From: an uncultured Alkaliphilus sp.
GTDB lineage: Bacteria; Bacillota; Clostridia; Peptostreptococcales; Natronincolaceae
Assembly (NCBI GenBank): GCA_938074565.1
Contig: CALJEQ010000009.1
Span: 1 to 64,000 of the forward strand
Length of the DNA: 64,000 bases
Direction of reading: 5' to 3'
Made by a program: the position numbers and the translations under genes. Shown here one piece after another: positions 32,253 to 40,576 of this stretch. Below the pieces are notes generated by a model that saw nothing but the letters and a program-made list of their open reading frames with translations, searched no databases and had not been told where the DNA came from. Positions within the stretch are counted from its first letter, which is position 1; each line of letters starts with the position of its first letter.

Positions 32253-33414
32253 GAGAACCCTTAAGAAGATAACATTAATATATATAATATTAATAACATT
32301 ATTTTTAACAGGTTGTTGGGATAAACAAGAGATAGATGATAGAGCTTTTATTTTAGCAATGGGAATAGACCATGTTACCCCAGGACATGAGGGAGAAAGA
32401 GAAGAAATGGAAGAAATACTAACAAGGAAAAATCATTATAGAGTTACCTATGTTTTTCCTAAACAAATGATGGGGGTGGGAGAAGCAGAAATGACCAATG
32501 TTCAAATAAGCAGTGTTGGAGAGAATGTATACATGACAGAAAGACAACTTACCACAAGGATGGATAGTGAATTGTTTTTAGGGCATTTAAAGTCAGTTGT
32601 GGTGGGGGAAGAAGTAGTGAATAACCCCAAAATGTTTAGAGAAGTATTAGATGCTTTAGAAAAAGACCCCTTCATCACTAGAAAAATTAGTTTTGCCATC
32701 GTTGAAGGGGAAGCTAAAGAGGCATTAGAAGTAGAACCAAAATTAGAACCCATGACAGGTCAATTTATTGCTGATTTATTTAGGGGACGAGAGAGGACCC
32801 AACGGGCACCTATAAAAGATTTAAATGAAATACTTATTGAACTGCACTCTAATAAAACCGCTGTAATTCCTCGTATGGTAGTGGCAGAAGAAGAGTTAAA
32901 AGTAGGAGGGTCGGCAATAATTAATGATTATAGGTTAGTGGGTTGGTTGGGGGAAATAGAAACCATCATGTTAATGCTGGTAAGGGGACAGACCACTATA
33001 TTTAATGTAACTGTTGAAGACGGTGACGTTGTTATTCCTTATCAAATAACTGAGGCAGAACGAAAATTTACTTTGGTAGAATCGGGAGATCAATTAAAAA
33101 TGAGAGTAGAAATAGACTTAGAGGGAGATATTATACAACACTATTTTAACCCTGAAAATGATATGCTAGATCCAGTATTTCTACAACAGTTACAAAGTAA
33201 AATTAACCAAAAAGTCCATGATAAGGTGGCGTATACAATAAAAGAGCTTCAAGAAAAACATCGGACTGATGTTGTTGGATTTAATGACTATGTAAGAAAG
33301 CATCACTCAAAGCTTTGGAAAAAAGTGGAGGGGGATTGGGCAGATATTTTTCCTACAATTGAAGTGGAAGTAGTTGTTGATGCAAAAGTAAGAAGAGTAG
33401 GTTTATCTAAGTAA
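32245..33414 (+). CDS. gerKC: Spore germination receptor C subunit, lipoprotein (GerKC)
   Basis: 389 residues of the Ger(x)C family. Lipobox LTGCWDKQEIDDRAF is the family hallmark (Cys at about residue 23), followed by AFILAMGID, the three-domain body with GHLKSVVVGEEV, and a C-terminal region ending in PTIEVEVVVDAKVRRVG. It is anchored by lipid to the spore inner membrane. It is the last of the three ger genes, overlapping gerKB by 8 bp. The 93-bp gap to spoIIR contains a forespore-type promoter. Confidence 0.93.
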   Translation: MFKRTLKKITLIYIILITLFLTGCWDKQEIDDRAFILAMGIDHVTPGHEGEREEMEEILTRKNHYRVTYVFPKQMMGVGEAEMTNVQISSVGENVYMTERQLTTRMDSELFLGHLKSVVVGEEVVNNPKMFREVLDALEKDPFITRKISFAIVEGEAKEALEVEPKLEPMTGQFIADLFRGRERTQRAPIKDLNEILIELHSNKTAVIPRMVVAEEELKVGGSAIINDYRLVGWLGEIETIMLMLVRGQTTIFNVTVEDGDVVIPYQITEAERKFTLVESGDQLKMRVEIDLEGDIIQHYFNPENDMLDPVFLQQLQSKINQKVHDKVAYTIKELQEKHRTDVVGFNDYVRKHHSKLWKKVEGDWADIFPTIEVEVVVDAKVRRVGLSK

Positions 33415-33436
33415 ATAGTTAACGTTATGAATAATT

Positions 33437-33466
33437 GTATAAAATTTCCCCTAATGGTACATACTA
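33437..33466 (+). promoter_or_regulatory. Forespore (sigma-G/F-type) promoter of spoIIR
   Basis: GTATA (33437-33441), 18 bp, then CATACTA (33460-33466). This fits the sigma-G consensus GYATR-N18-CATNHTA exactly, and sigma-F promoters share much of this pattern. It lies 41 bp upstream of the spoIIR start codon. Confidence 0.65.
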
Positions 33467-33507
33467 AGAATATAATAAGTAGATGAGGGGTTAGGGGGAA
33501 TTAAACA

Positions 33508-34173
33508 ATGAAGAAAATAACAATTATTTTAATTATAATATTAGTAGCAATTAGTTGTTTAAACTTTTTTAATTTAAAGGGCAGTGAAACGGTTTTAAAT
33601 AATAATAATGATAATCAGAGTTTAATACGTTTTCATGTATTAGCCAACAGTGATTCACCAGAAGACCAATTATTAAAGCTAAAAGTTAGAGACAGAATTA
33701 TGCATGAGATGGCAGACGCTTTTGATGATGTTGTCAGTATTGATGACAGTAGAGATGTGATTATAGGAAATATTGATAGGATACAAGAAATTGCTGTGGC
33801 AGAGCTTCTAAAAAATAATGCTGACTATAAAGTTGAAGTGGTTTTAGGACAGCATACATTTCCAACAAGAAGGTATGGAAACATGGTTTTTGCAGCAGGA
33901 GACTATGAGGCTTTAAGGGTGATTATTGGTGACGGTAAAGGGCAAAATTGGTGGTGTGTAATGTTTCCTCCCTTATGCTTTATAGATGTAAAAAATGGGT
34001 TAATAGATGAAGGTACAAAAAAAGAATTAAGGTCAGTTTTATCGGAGGACGAGTATCAACTGGTTAGCACCAGTGTCAATCAAAAACAATTACCTATTCA
34101 ATTAAGATCAAAGCTAGTAGACTTTATAAAAAATTCCAAGAACCAAATAAGTCGTATGGCATTAAATTTCTAA
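33508..34173 (+). CDS. spoIIR: Stage II sporulation protein R
   Basis: 221 residues. An N-terminal hydrophobic signal/anchor (about 4-22) precedes the SpoIIR signature LIRFHVLANSDSPEDQLLKL and WWCVMFPPLCFID. SpoIIR is made in the forespore, exported to the intermembrane space and triggers SpoIIGA to process pro-sigma-E in the mother cell. GAGGGGTTAGGGGG lies before the ATG, and a forespore-type promoter matches the expected regulation. It follows the ger operon. Confidence 0.95.
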   Translation: MKKITIILIIILVAISCLNFFNLKGSETVLNNNNDNQSLIRFHVLANSDSPEDQLLKLKVRDRIMHEMADAFDDVVSIDDSRDVIIGNIDRIQEIAVAELLKNNADYKVEVVLGQHTFPTRRYGNMVFAAGDYEALRVIIGDGKGQNWWCVMFPPLCFIDVKNGLIDEGTKKELRSVLSEDEYQLVSTSVNQKQLPIQLRSKLVDFIKNSKNQISRMALNF

Positions 34174-34174
34174 A

Positions 34175-34200
34175 AAAAGACCTCCAGTGGAGGTCTTTTG
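34175..34200 (+). terminator. Terminator after spoIIR
   Basis: An 11-bp perfect stem AAAAGACCTCC / GGAGGTCTTTT (34175-34185, 34189-34199) with a 3-nt loop, starting just after the stop codon. Confidence 0.9.
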
Positions 34201-34316
34201 AAGTTTTTTATAAACAAAAAGAACACAAGAAAAAAGAATTAAAATGTTTATTTATTTCACAAATAAGCAATTAAAATTGACATATTTATTTTACTTACTA
34301 AAATAAGTTTTGTAAA

Positions 34317-35624
34317 CTAAGCGTGAATTTTGTCTAGATAAATCATACAACGCTCAGGCTTGTTAATTTGACAATAAAACTTAGCTATTCTAGAATATAC
34401 TTCAACAGATTTAGATTTAACCCCTAATTCTTTAAGGGCTTCTTCTATAGATAGTAATCGTTTTTCAGCTTCCTCTAAGTTATTATAATGATCTTTATAG
34501 ATTTCTGATAAAAAGAGGTTGATACTTATAAGGGCTTCTATATTTGATGTTTCTTTGGCTATTTTAGAGCCCTTATACAGTGTTTCAATAGCTTTATCCA
34601 ACTGATTTAAATTGCGATAACATTTTGCTATATCACAGTAAATAGTAGGGGATATATTTAAGTCAACAGTCTCTGCCAACTCAGTTGCTTGGTTAGAATA
34701 TTTAATAGATTCCTTTAAATTACCTATGCAGCGATAGAGGATAGAAAGATTATTATAAATCATTAATAACGTATTTGAAGATAATTCACTTTCTCTAGAT
34801 AATAATTCTTCATATATCTTTTTTGCTTTATCATAGTTACTTAAATCTCTATAGGTGTTGGCTTCCATAAGAAGTACATCATCATAATACTTTGAATCTA
34901 CAGACTCTAACTCTCTAAATAAACTAATATTTTTGAATACTAAATCAAATTTCTTTAAGTTACGATGACAAATAATTGTATTGTAAAGCTTCAACATCTT
35001 TATGTATTGTAGGTTGGGGGTGTTATTTTCTAAAGCAACGGAATAGGCTTTGTTAAAGTATAGTAAACCTTCTTCTACAAAATGTTTGCTTAAGAAACTA
35101 CTACCAATTTTACTATAAATTAAAGAAACAACTTCAAAATTTTTGGTCTCTAAATAGTAATCTAAACTACTGAAAAAGTCCATTAAAGCGTCACTATAAT
35201 TAGCAGAGGAATAGTTAAACTCTCCTCTTCTTAATAGGGTTTTAGAATAATGTTCTCTTATAGACCATTCGTTGGCGAGGGACAACATTTTATTGAAAAT
35301 ATCATATATTTGACTATGATTTAAGTTTTTATAATTAGATAATAATATATTAATACTAACTAATTGATTATCTATTATTTTTTGAACTTGTTCTTCTTTT
35401 GACTCCATTAAGTAATTGGCAGTAATTTTTTTACCGTATCGCTTATAATGATCGTTAAGCTTTTTGGCAATGATCTTAGCTGTTTCATGGCTAAGGCTTC
35501 TTTTACCATTTTCAATCATGCTAATAAGACTTCTAGTGATTTGGTCATCAGTTAATTCATCCTGTTTTAGTCCAATTTCTCTACGAAGTCGTTTGATTTT
35601 CTCCCCTGGACTTAATATGTTCAT
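34317..35624 (-). CDS. Second RRNPP-like HTH-TPR regulator, no adjacent propeptide
   Basis: 435 residues. The HTH (SPGEKIKRLRREIGLKQDEL, RSLISMIENGKRSLSHETAK) is strikingly similar to the regulator at 20686-22026, and the rest is again tandem TPR-like helices (RRGEFNYSSANYSDALMDF, YNNLSILYRCIGNLKESIKY, YCDIAKCYRNLNQLDKAIET). GGAGGT lies 7 bp before the ATG. I read both flanks for a short secreted peptide gene and found none: the only small frame downstream (MSILIAYL) is too short. It is therefore an orphan receptor that could sense the same or another peptide. Convergent with spoIIR, divergent from ddl. Confidence 0.82.
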   Translation of the reverse strand: MNILSPGEKIKRLRREIGLKQDELTDDQITRSLISMIENGKRSLSHETAKIIAKKLNDHYKRYGKKITANYLMESKEEQVQKIIDNQLVSINILLSNYKNLNHSQIYDIFNKMLSLANEWSIREHYSKTLLRRGEFNYSSANYSDALMDFFSSLDYYLETKNFEVVSLIYSKIGSSFLSKHFVEEGLLYFNKAYSVALENNTPNLQYIKMLKLYNTIICHRNLKKFDLVFKNISLFRELESVDSKYYDDVLLMEANTYRDLSNYDKAKKIYEELLSRESELSSNTLLMIYNNLSILYRCIGNLKESIKYSNQATELAETVDLNISPTIYCDIAKCYRNLNQLDKAIETLYKGSKIAKETSNIEALISINLFLSEIYKDHYNNLEEAEKRLLSIEEALKELGVKSKSVEVYSRIAKFYCQINKPERCMIYLDKIHA

Positions 35625-35874
35625 ATGTGAACCTCCTTATGTAATATTGATTATATAATAAACTAAATATAATAATTTTATGTGAAAGTGATATATATAA
35701 TAATATACTAAAAATTTCACAAAAAATCAATTTAAAAAGTTAAAGGAAAAGGAACTTTTGTTGCATTTTTTGTTTTTTTGTATAAATATAAAGTAATTGT
35801 ATAAGATTAAAAGTTGAATAATACCATAAACAAGAGTAGAATATTAATAGTATTAAAGAAAGAAGGTGAGATTT

Positions 35875-36975
35875 ATGAAGAAACTGAATGTAATGGTTGT
35901 CTTCGGTGGAAAGTCTGGTGAACATGAAGTTTCATTAATGTCAGCGGCTTCAATATTGCGGGCAATTAATAAAGAAAAGTATAATGTTATTCCTGTTGGA
36001 ATCACAAAAGATGGTGTTTGGAAAATTTGCAACTGTACTATAGATGAAATAGAATCTGGTAGCTGGGAAGATGAACAAAATCAGTTAGATGAACATATTA
36101 ATCAAACAGTAAAGAAGATTACATTAGCTCCTATGGACAAAAATGGAGAAGTTTTAAGGGTAGAAAATAACAAAATAGAAAAAGTCGATGTGGTTTTTCC
36201 AGTTCTTCATGGCCCTTTTGGAGAAGATGGCACCATTCAAGGATTAATTGAAATGATGGGCATACCATATGTGGGGGCTGGCGTGTTGGCATCAGCAGTA
36301 GCAATGGATAAAGGGATGGCAAAAAAACTATTTGATGCAGATGGAATTCCCCAAGCAAAGTACATAATTATAAATAGAAATAAATATATTCAACATATGC
36401 AAAAAATGATTGAAGAAATAGAAGGACAATTTAATTATCCAGTATTTGTTAAGCCTGCAAATTTGGGTTCAAGTGTAGGTATTTCAAAGGCAAAAAATAC
36501 AGAACAGTTAGTTAAAGCGATTAATGAAGCGGCTAAATATGATCGTCGAGTGGTGATTGAAGAGTTTATTAATGCTAGAGAAATTGAATGTTCAGTTTTA
36601 GGGAATGATGAACCTATAGTATCTTTACCAGCAGAAATTATACCATCCCACGAGTTTTATGATTATCACGATAAATATTTTGACGGAACAAGTCAATATG
36701 TAATTCCTGCTGATTTATCACAGGAAATGATAGAAGAAATAAGAGCATTATCTATAAAAGTATATAGTTTATTAGACTGTAGTGGGTTGGCTAGAGTAGA
36801 CTTCTTTGTAGAAAAAGAAACCAATCGCATTTTAGTAAATGAAATTAATACGATGCCTGGCTTTACAAAAATAAGCATGTATCCTAAAATGTGGGAAGTT
36901 ACAGGAATTCCCTATGAAAAATTAATAGATCGTCTTATAGAACTAGCCCTTCATAGACACAAAGATCGTAATTAA
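35875..36975 (+). CDS. ddl: D-alanine--D-alanine ligase
   Basis: 366 residues, ATP-grasp fold. It joins two D-alanines for peptidoglycan precursors in the cytosol. Motifs: VFGGKSGEHEVSLMSA at the N-terminus, FPVLHGPFGEDGTIQG, VKPANLGSSVGI (the P-loop-like serine region) and LVNEINTMPGFT with metal ligands. The omega-loop FYDYHDKYFDGTSQY is of the D-Ala-D-Ala rather than the vancomycin-resistance D-Ala-D-Lac type. The ATG at 35875 follows AGAAGGTGAG; a GTG at 35866 lies inside that site. Confidence 0.94.
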   Translation: MKKLNVMVVFGGKSGEHEVSLMSAASILRAINKEKYNVIPVGITKDGVWKICNCTIDEIESGSWEDEQNQLDEHINQTVKKITLAPMDKNGEVLRVENNKIEKVDVVFPVLHGPFGEDGTIQGLIEMMGIPYVGAGVLASAVAMDKGMAKKLFDADGIPQAKYIIINRNKYIQHMQKMIEEIEGQFNYPVFVKPANLGSSVGISKAKNTEQLVKAINEAAKYDRRVVIEEFINAREIECSVLGNDEPIVSLPAEIIPSHEFYDYHDKYFDGTSQYVIPADLSQEMIEEIRALSIKVYSLLDCSGLARVDFFVEKETNRILVNEINTMPGFTKISMYPKMWEVTGIPYEKLIDRLIELALHRHKDRN

Positions 36976-37000
36976 AATATAAAAAAAAGGTTGGATAGCA

Positions 37001-37423
37001 ATGGATAAACGGATGATAAGGGTACTTGGAGTACAAAAGGATGCACAAGGAGAAGAAAATAAAATTGAATTGACTACAGAAGGTAAAGTGTACGAAAAAA
37101 ACAATAATATATATATTGTATATGAAGAAACAGAAATTTCTGGAATGGAAGGCGCTACAACTACCTTGAAAATAGAAGGTGATAAAAAAGTATCAATGAA
37201 AAGATACGGTACTGCCGACTCCCAAATTGTATTTGAAGAAGGTAGACATTACATCAGTGAATATAGAACCATGTTTGGTAACTTCAAGATGGATGTTAAG
37301 ACCCATTCATTAAAAACAGACTTATCAATAGAAAATCAAAAAGGAAAAATTGAAATCAATTATGATATGGTTATTTCTGGTATGGTTGAAACTACAAATA
37401 CATTGGAAATAAGTGTACTATAG
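37001..37423 (+). CDS. DUF1934 (YwiB-like) beta-barrel protein
   Basis: 140 residues of the DUF1934 family: KIELTTEGKVYEKNNNIYIV, YEETEISGMEGATTTLKIEG, GRHYISEYRTMFGNFKMDVK. It is predicted to be a small calycin-like beta barrel in the cytosol; its function is unknown. In B. subtilis ywiB lies next to argS. Here the next gene is an ArgS-like protein without a catalytic core, which keeps that gene pairing in a decayed or specialised form. 25 bp after ddl. Confidence 0.85.
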   Translation: MDKRMIRVLGVQKDAQGEENKIELTTEGKVYEKNNNIYIVYEETEISGMEGATTTLKIEGDKKVSMKRYGTADSQIVFEEGRHYISEYRTMFGNFKMDVKTHSLKTDLSIENQKGKIEINYDMVISGMVETTNTLEISVL

Positions 37424-37440
37424 AAAGGTTAGGTTGAATA

Positions 37441-38142
37441 ATGAATATTAATAAAATAAAGTTAGAGTTACAAAGGCAACTACAAGACAGTATCTACAAT
37501 TGTTTTTCTATTCATTATTCAGACTTTGGTGTTCAAAGAAATCATAAAGAAGGCTATGGTGATTTTTCTTCCACCGTAGCTTTTTCATTGAACAAACTAT
37601 TAAAAAAACCTCCAATGGAAATTGCAAATAATATTGAAAGTGAAAGCAATAATAATAAACAAAATAAATATAGACTAGAAGCTGTAGCACCAGGTTTTCT
37701 TAACTTGTACTTACCTAAAGACTGGAAGTTTAATGTGATTAAAGAAATACAGAATAGGACTGGGAATAATAATTTAATAAATCATGTTTTGTTGGAAAGT
37801 GATGGACAGTATGTTAGTTTCAAAAAAGAAGTTCTATATATAGCCCATCGTACCCAATGGGTTTTAGAAGTGTTTCAAAAAGAGGGTGTGGGTCTGTACC
37901 CTATAAGGGTAGAAGATATAAAGCTACCCATTGAAGAGATACTAATTAATCAAATGATATATTGGGATGAATTAACAGGAGATAAGGAATTAGACAAAGA
38001 AAAATTAAAACAATGTTATTTAGATATAATAGAGAGCTTCTGGAAGTACCATAATTCGGTGGTGTTAAGAAACTTGGAAGAAACCCAAAGAAATCTTTTG
38101 TTAAATATTTTCCTTGCTATAAAAAATATAATGATGTATTAA
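37441..38142 (+). CDS. ArgS-like protein: N-terminal and anticodon-binding parts, no catalytic core
   Basis: 233 residues. Residues 1-85 match the Arg-tRNA synthetase additional domain 1, which contacts the tRNA D-loop (EGYGDFSSTVAFSLNKLLKK, MEIANNI, EAVAPGFLNLYLP). The C-terminal part (about 115-233) has DALR-type helices (FKKEVLYIAHRTQWVLEVFQ, CYLDIIESFWKYHNSVV, RNLLLNIFLAIKNIM). The HIGH/KMSK aminoacylation core expected between them is absent: the two halves are joined by about 25 residues. A deletion derivative of argS or a dedicated tRNA-binding paralogue are both possible. The intact frame, clean start and 18-bp spacing from ywiB argue against simple decay. Confidence 0.7.
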   Translation: MNINKIKLELQRQLQDSIYNCFSIHYSDFGVQRNHKEGYGDFSSTVAFSLNKLLKKPPMEIANNIESESNNNKQNKYRLEAVAPGFLNLYLPKDWKFNVIKEIQNRTGNNNLINHVLLESDGQYVSFKKEVLYIAHRTQWVLEVFQKEGVGLYPIRVEDIKLPIEEILINQMIYWDELTGDKELDKEKLKQCYLDIIESFWKYHNSVVLRNLEETQRNLLLNIFLAIKNIMMY

Positions 38143-38241
38143 TTTTCTAACTTTTAAGCCTATAAAAGAGGGTTTTTATATACTATAAAGAAATTAAATA
38201 TAAAATAACGGGTATTGCATATAGGTGGAGGAGGAACGGAG

Positions 38242-39042
38242 ATGATACTTATTATGGAAAAGGCACTGGAACTACACAAATTAAGAAAAACCTTTGTAAT
38301 GGCTACAGTAATTGAGTCAAAAGGTTCTGTTCCAGGTAAAACAGGGGCTAAGTTAATATATACAGAAGATCACCAACTGTTTGGTACTGTTGGGGGTGGT
38401 CTAGTAGAAGCGGAAGTATTAAAAGAAGCAGAAAAGGTATTAGAAACAACAGAAAGTAAAACATTAGAATATAATCTAACAAAATCAGAGAAGGGCATAG
38501 GAATGAATTGTGGTGGTAGTGTAAAGGTTTTTTTAGAAATCTTTAAACCTCAATATCGACTGCTTTTATGTGGTGGGGGTCATATTGGTTATGAAATAGC
38601 TAAATTTGCATCTCTGTTAAAATTAGAAACCATTTTGTTAGAAGAGAGAAAACATATGGCAACAGAAGAGAGGTTTCCCTATGTGCTAGAGTGGGTGGTA
38701 AAGGATAATTATAAAGAAGCCTTAAAAGAAGTGGAAATTGATAAATATACACTGGTGGTAATTGTAACAAAAGGTTCAACCACCGATGAAATGGTGCTGG
38801 AGGAAGTTATACACTCCACTGCCCCCTATATAGGAATGATGGGTAGTTTAAGGAAAAAACTTGAAGTTATGAGTAGTATGGAGAAAAAGGGTTATTCTAA
38901 GGAATTGTTAAATAAAATATATTGCCCTATTGGGTTAGATATAAAGGGTACTACACCAGAAGAAATTGCCCTATCAGTAGTAGCAGAACTAGTTACCATT
39001 AAAAATGGAGGGACTGGAAAACCATTAAGGGAACTTTTTTAG
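38242..39042 (+). CDS. XdhC/CoxI-family molybdenum hydroxylase accessory protein
   Basis: 266 residues. The N-terminal XdhC/CoxI part has FVMATVIESKGSVPGKTGAK and GTVGGGLVEAEVL with GMNCGG (conserved Cys). A C-terminal Rossmann domain follows with LLLCGGGHIGYEIAKFA, and then YIGMMGSLRKK and GLDIKGTTPEEIALSVVAEL. XdhC proteins bind and insert the molybdenum cofactor of xanthine-dehydrogenase-type enzymes. No such enzyme is in this window. The ATG at 38242 follows GGAGGAGGAACGG; a TTG at 38215 precedes that site and is less likely. Confidence 0.88.
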   Translation: MILIMEKALELHKLRKTFVMATVIESKGSVPGKTGAKLIYTEDHQLFGTVGGGLVEAEVLKEAEKVLETTESKTLEYNLTKSEKGIGMNCGGSVKVFLEIFKPQYRLLLCGGGHIGYEIAKFASLLKLETILLEERKHMATEERFPYVLEWVVKDNYKEALKEVEIDKYTLVVIVTKGSTTDEMVLEEVIHSTAPYIGMMGSLRKKLEVMSSMEKKGYSKELLNKIYCPIGLDIKGTTPEEIALSVVAELVTIKNGGTGKPLRELF

Positions 39043-39180
39043 CAGTAATTACGTCTTATTAATAAGAACACTGGACTATAGAGGAAAGTGTATATTAAAG
39101 TAAAAAATAATAAAATTTATATAGCGTCGCTATACAATTTCCTCGTAGGCTAGTTATGTCAGTCATAAGGAGGAGAAAAT

Positions 39181-39840
39181 ATGAAAAAGATAATTTGTAT
39201 TTTGGTTGTTGGGTTAATTGTAGTAGGAGGTTTGGTGGGCTGTGGCATTTCTGAAACCCCAAAAGTAGATACCCCACAACAGCAGGAAGAACCGAAAATA
39301 GATGATGAAAAAGTAGAAGAAAAGCAATTTCCCCAAGCAAAGGATGATACCATAATGATTGAAGGGATGGAGGAAACCATCACTCTAAATCTTCTAGATG
39401 GAAGTGGAAAAAATTTTATCACCTATGTACCGGAGGACCTTTTAGTGGAGACAGTAAGTGCTGGTGAAGGTGATGCCTATTGGTTCTATGCTAACTTTGG
39501 TGGAAATAAAAGAGAAGATGTCTACCTTCAGCTATTCTTTTTCCCACCGACATTAGATTCAGAGCCTAAATTAGTTGGGGAAAGAGGCTTGTTGACTGCT
39601 CAAGGTTTAGAGATGGAAAAAGTAGAAGATGGAGAGGAATTTTATCCGTGGTCTGTTGAAGAATATATCAGTAAGACTGATGAAACAAAAGTTTACTTAG
39701 GTGTTCATCAAGACCAATATTTTATGTTAAAAGTTAGTTATCCAGCAGAATTTGGAGACGGATTTTTGCCGAGGGTAAATAAGGTTTTAGAACATTTTTA
39801 TTGGGTAGATACAGAAACTTATTTAGTTGAAGCTGAATAA
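39181..39840 (+). CDS. Lipoprotein of unknown function
   Basis: 219 residues. A lipoprotein signal ends in lipobox LVGCG (Cys about 21), followed by an acidic Pro/Gln linker (about 25-55) and a compact domain with many aromatic residues (YWFYANFGG, YLQLFFFPPTL, YFMLKVSYPAEFGDGFLP). No family recognised. It should be exposed on the outer face of the membrane. AAGGAGGAG lies before the ATG. It stands alone between xdhC and the T-box region. Confidence 0.75.
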   Translation: MKKIICILVVGLIVVGGLVGCGISETPKVDTPQQQEEPKIDDEKVEEKQFPQAKDDTIMIEGMEETITLNLLDGSGKNFITYVPEDLLVETVSAGEGDAYWFYANFGGNKREDVYLQLFFFPPTLDSEPKLVGERGLLTAQGLEMEKVEDGEEFYPWSVEEYISKTDETKVYLGVHQDQYFMLKVSYPAEFGDGFLPRVNKVLEHFYWVDTETYLVEAE

Positions 39841-39909
39841 AAAGGAATAAAAAGGGTTAAATATCATTTGAAAATGCATGGTATAGAAGTCATGTAAAAA
39901 TATTTTTTT

Positions 39910-39957
39910 AATACACAAAATGCAATTTCCATAAAAAGAAATTGCATTTTGTGTATT
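39910..39957. repeat. Perfect 20-bp inverted repeat with 8-nt loop
   Basis: Positions 39910-39929 pair perfectly with 39938-39957; the stem contains ATGCAATTTC. Neither strand has a clear T tract after the stem, so it is not a standard terminator, although it may end the lipoprotein transcript. The sequence from 39958 to 40199 is extremely A/T-rich with no gene seen. Confidence 0.8.
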
Positions 39958-40199
39958 GGTGTATAAAATTAATAAAATAAGAAAAAATAAAATATAAAAA
40001 TAAAAGTAAAATTTTAAAAATGAACAGCACTTAAAGTGTTGGAATTTAAATGTTTTATAAATGAAATTATTTTTGTTGTAATAAAACATAAAAAAATATT
40101 AAATCATATAAATAAATTAATTTTCAAAAAAATGTTGCATTAGAATTTTATCCGGTATATAATACTAATAAATATTAGAAAAGCCTTATGTAAATGCAT

Positions 40200-40486
40200 T
40201 GATGGGGAGAGTAAATACAAAGTGAAGTTTAAGCGAGTTGGGGACGGTGAAAGCCCAGTAACAAAGCTTGTATTGAAGAACACCTCGGAGCAGCTAACCA
40301 AAATCCATTTATGGAAAGTAGACTTAGTCGGTTGTTCACCGTTAAAAGAACTAGGTATCGACATTTAAAACTAATTGTCCGTACTAAATAAAGAGAGCTT
40401 ATTTATAAGCTAATCAGGGTGGCACCGCGGAGAATACATAATCCCGTCCCTATACCATACAAGTGGTATAGGGGCGGGATTTTTTA
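40200..40486 (+). promoter_or_regulatory. T-box riboswitch leader upstream of aspS-gatCAB
   Basis: The antiterminator T-box AGGGTGGCACCGCGG is at 40416-40430. Stem I elements lie upstream: GAGAGTAAATACAA, the AG-bulge/distal region GCGAGTTGGGGACGGTG, and the specifier side TTGAAGAACACCTCGGAGC. The specifier window contains GAAC at 40278-40281, offering AAC (Asn) and, one base earlier, GAA (Glu). Uncharged cognate tRNA binding should stabilise the antiterminator and switch on the downstream genes. A terminator at 40440-40486 completes it. Confidence 0.93.
40440..40486 (+). terminator. Regulated terminator of the T-box leader
   Basis: A long GC-rich stem, left arm AATCCCGTCCCTATACCA (40440-40457) with its near-complement at 40464-40481, followed by a T run. 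It competes with the T-box antiterminator. Confidence 0.9.
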
Positions 40487-40576
40487 ATTTTACAGGGTTT
40501 TATAAATTTTATAATTAATAAACTGGAAGATAAAAGAGCGATAAAAATATTGATGAGGAAAAGGGAGGAAATTAAA

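Noticed and set aside
39823..40089. 88-codon - strand frame rich in Phe/Tyr
   Set aside because: It spans a 20-bp inverted repeat and A/T-rich intergenic DNA, with no ribosome site; composition alone explains it.
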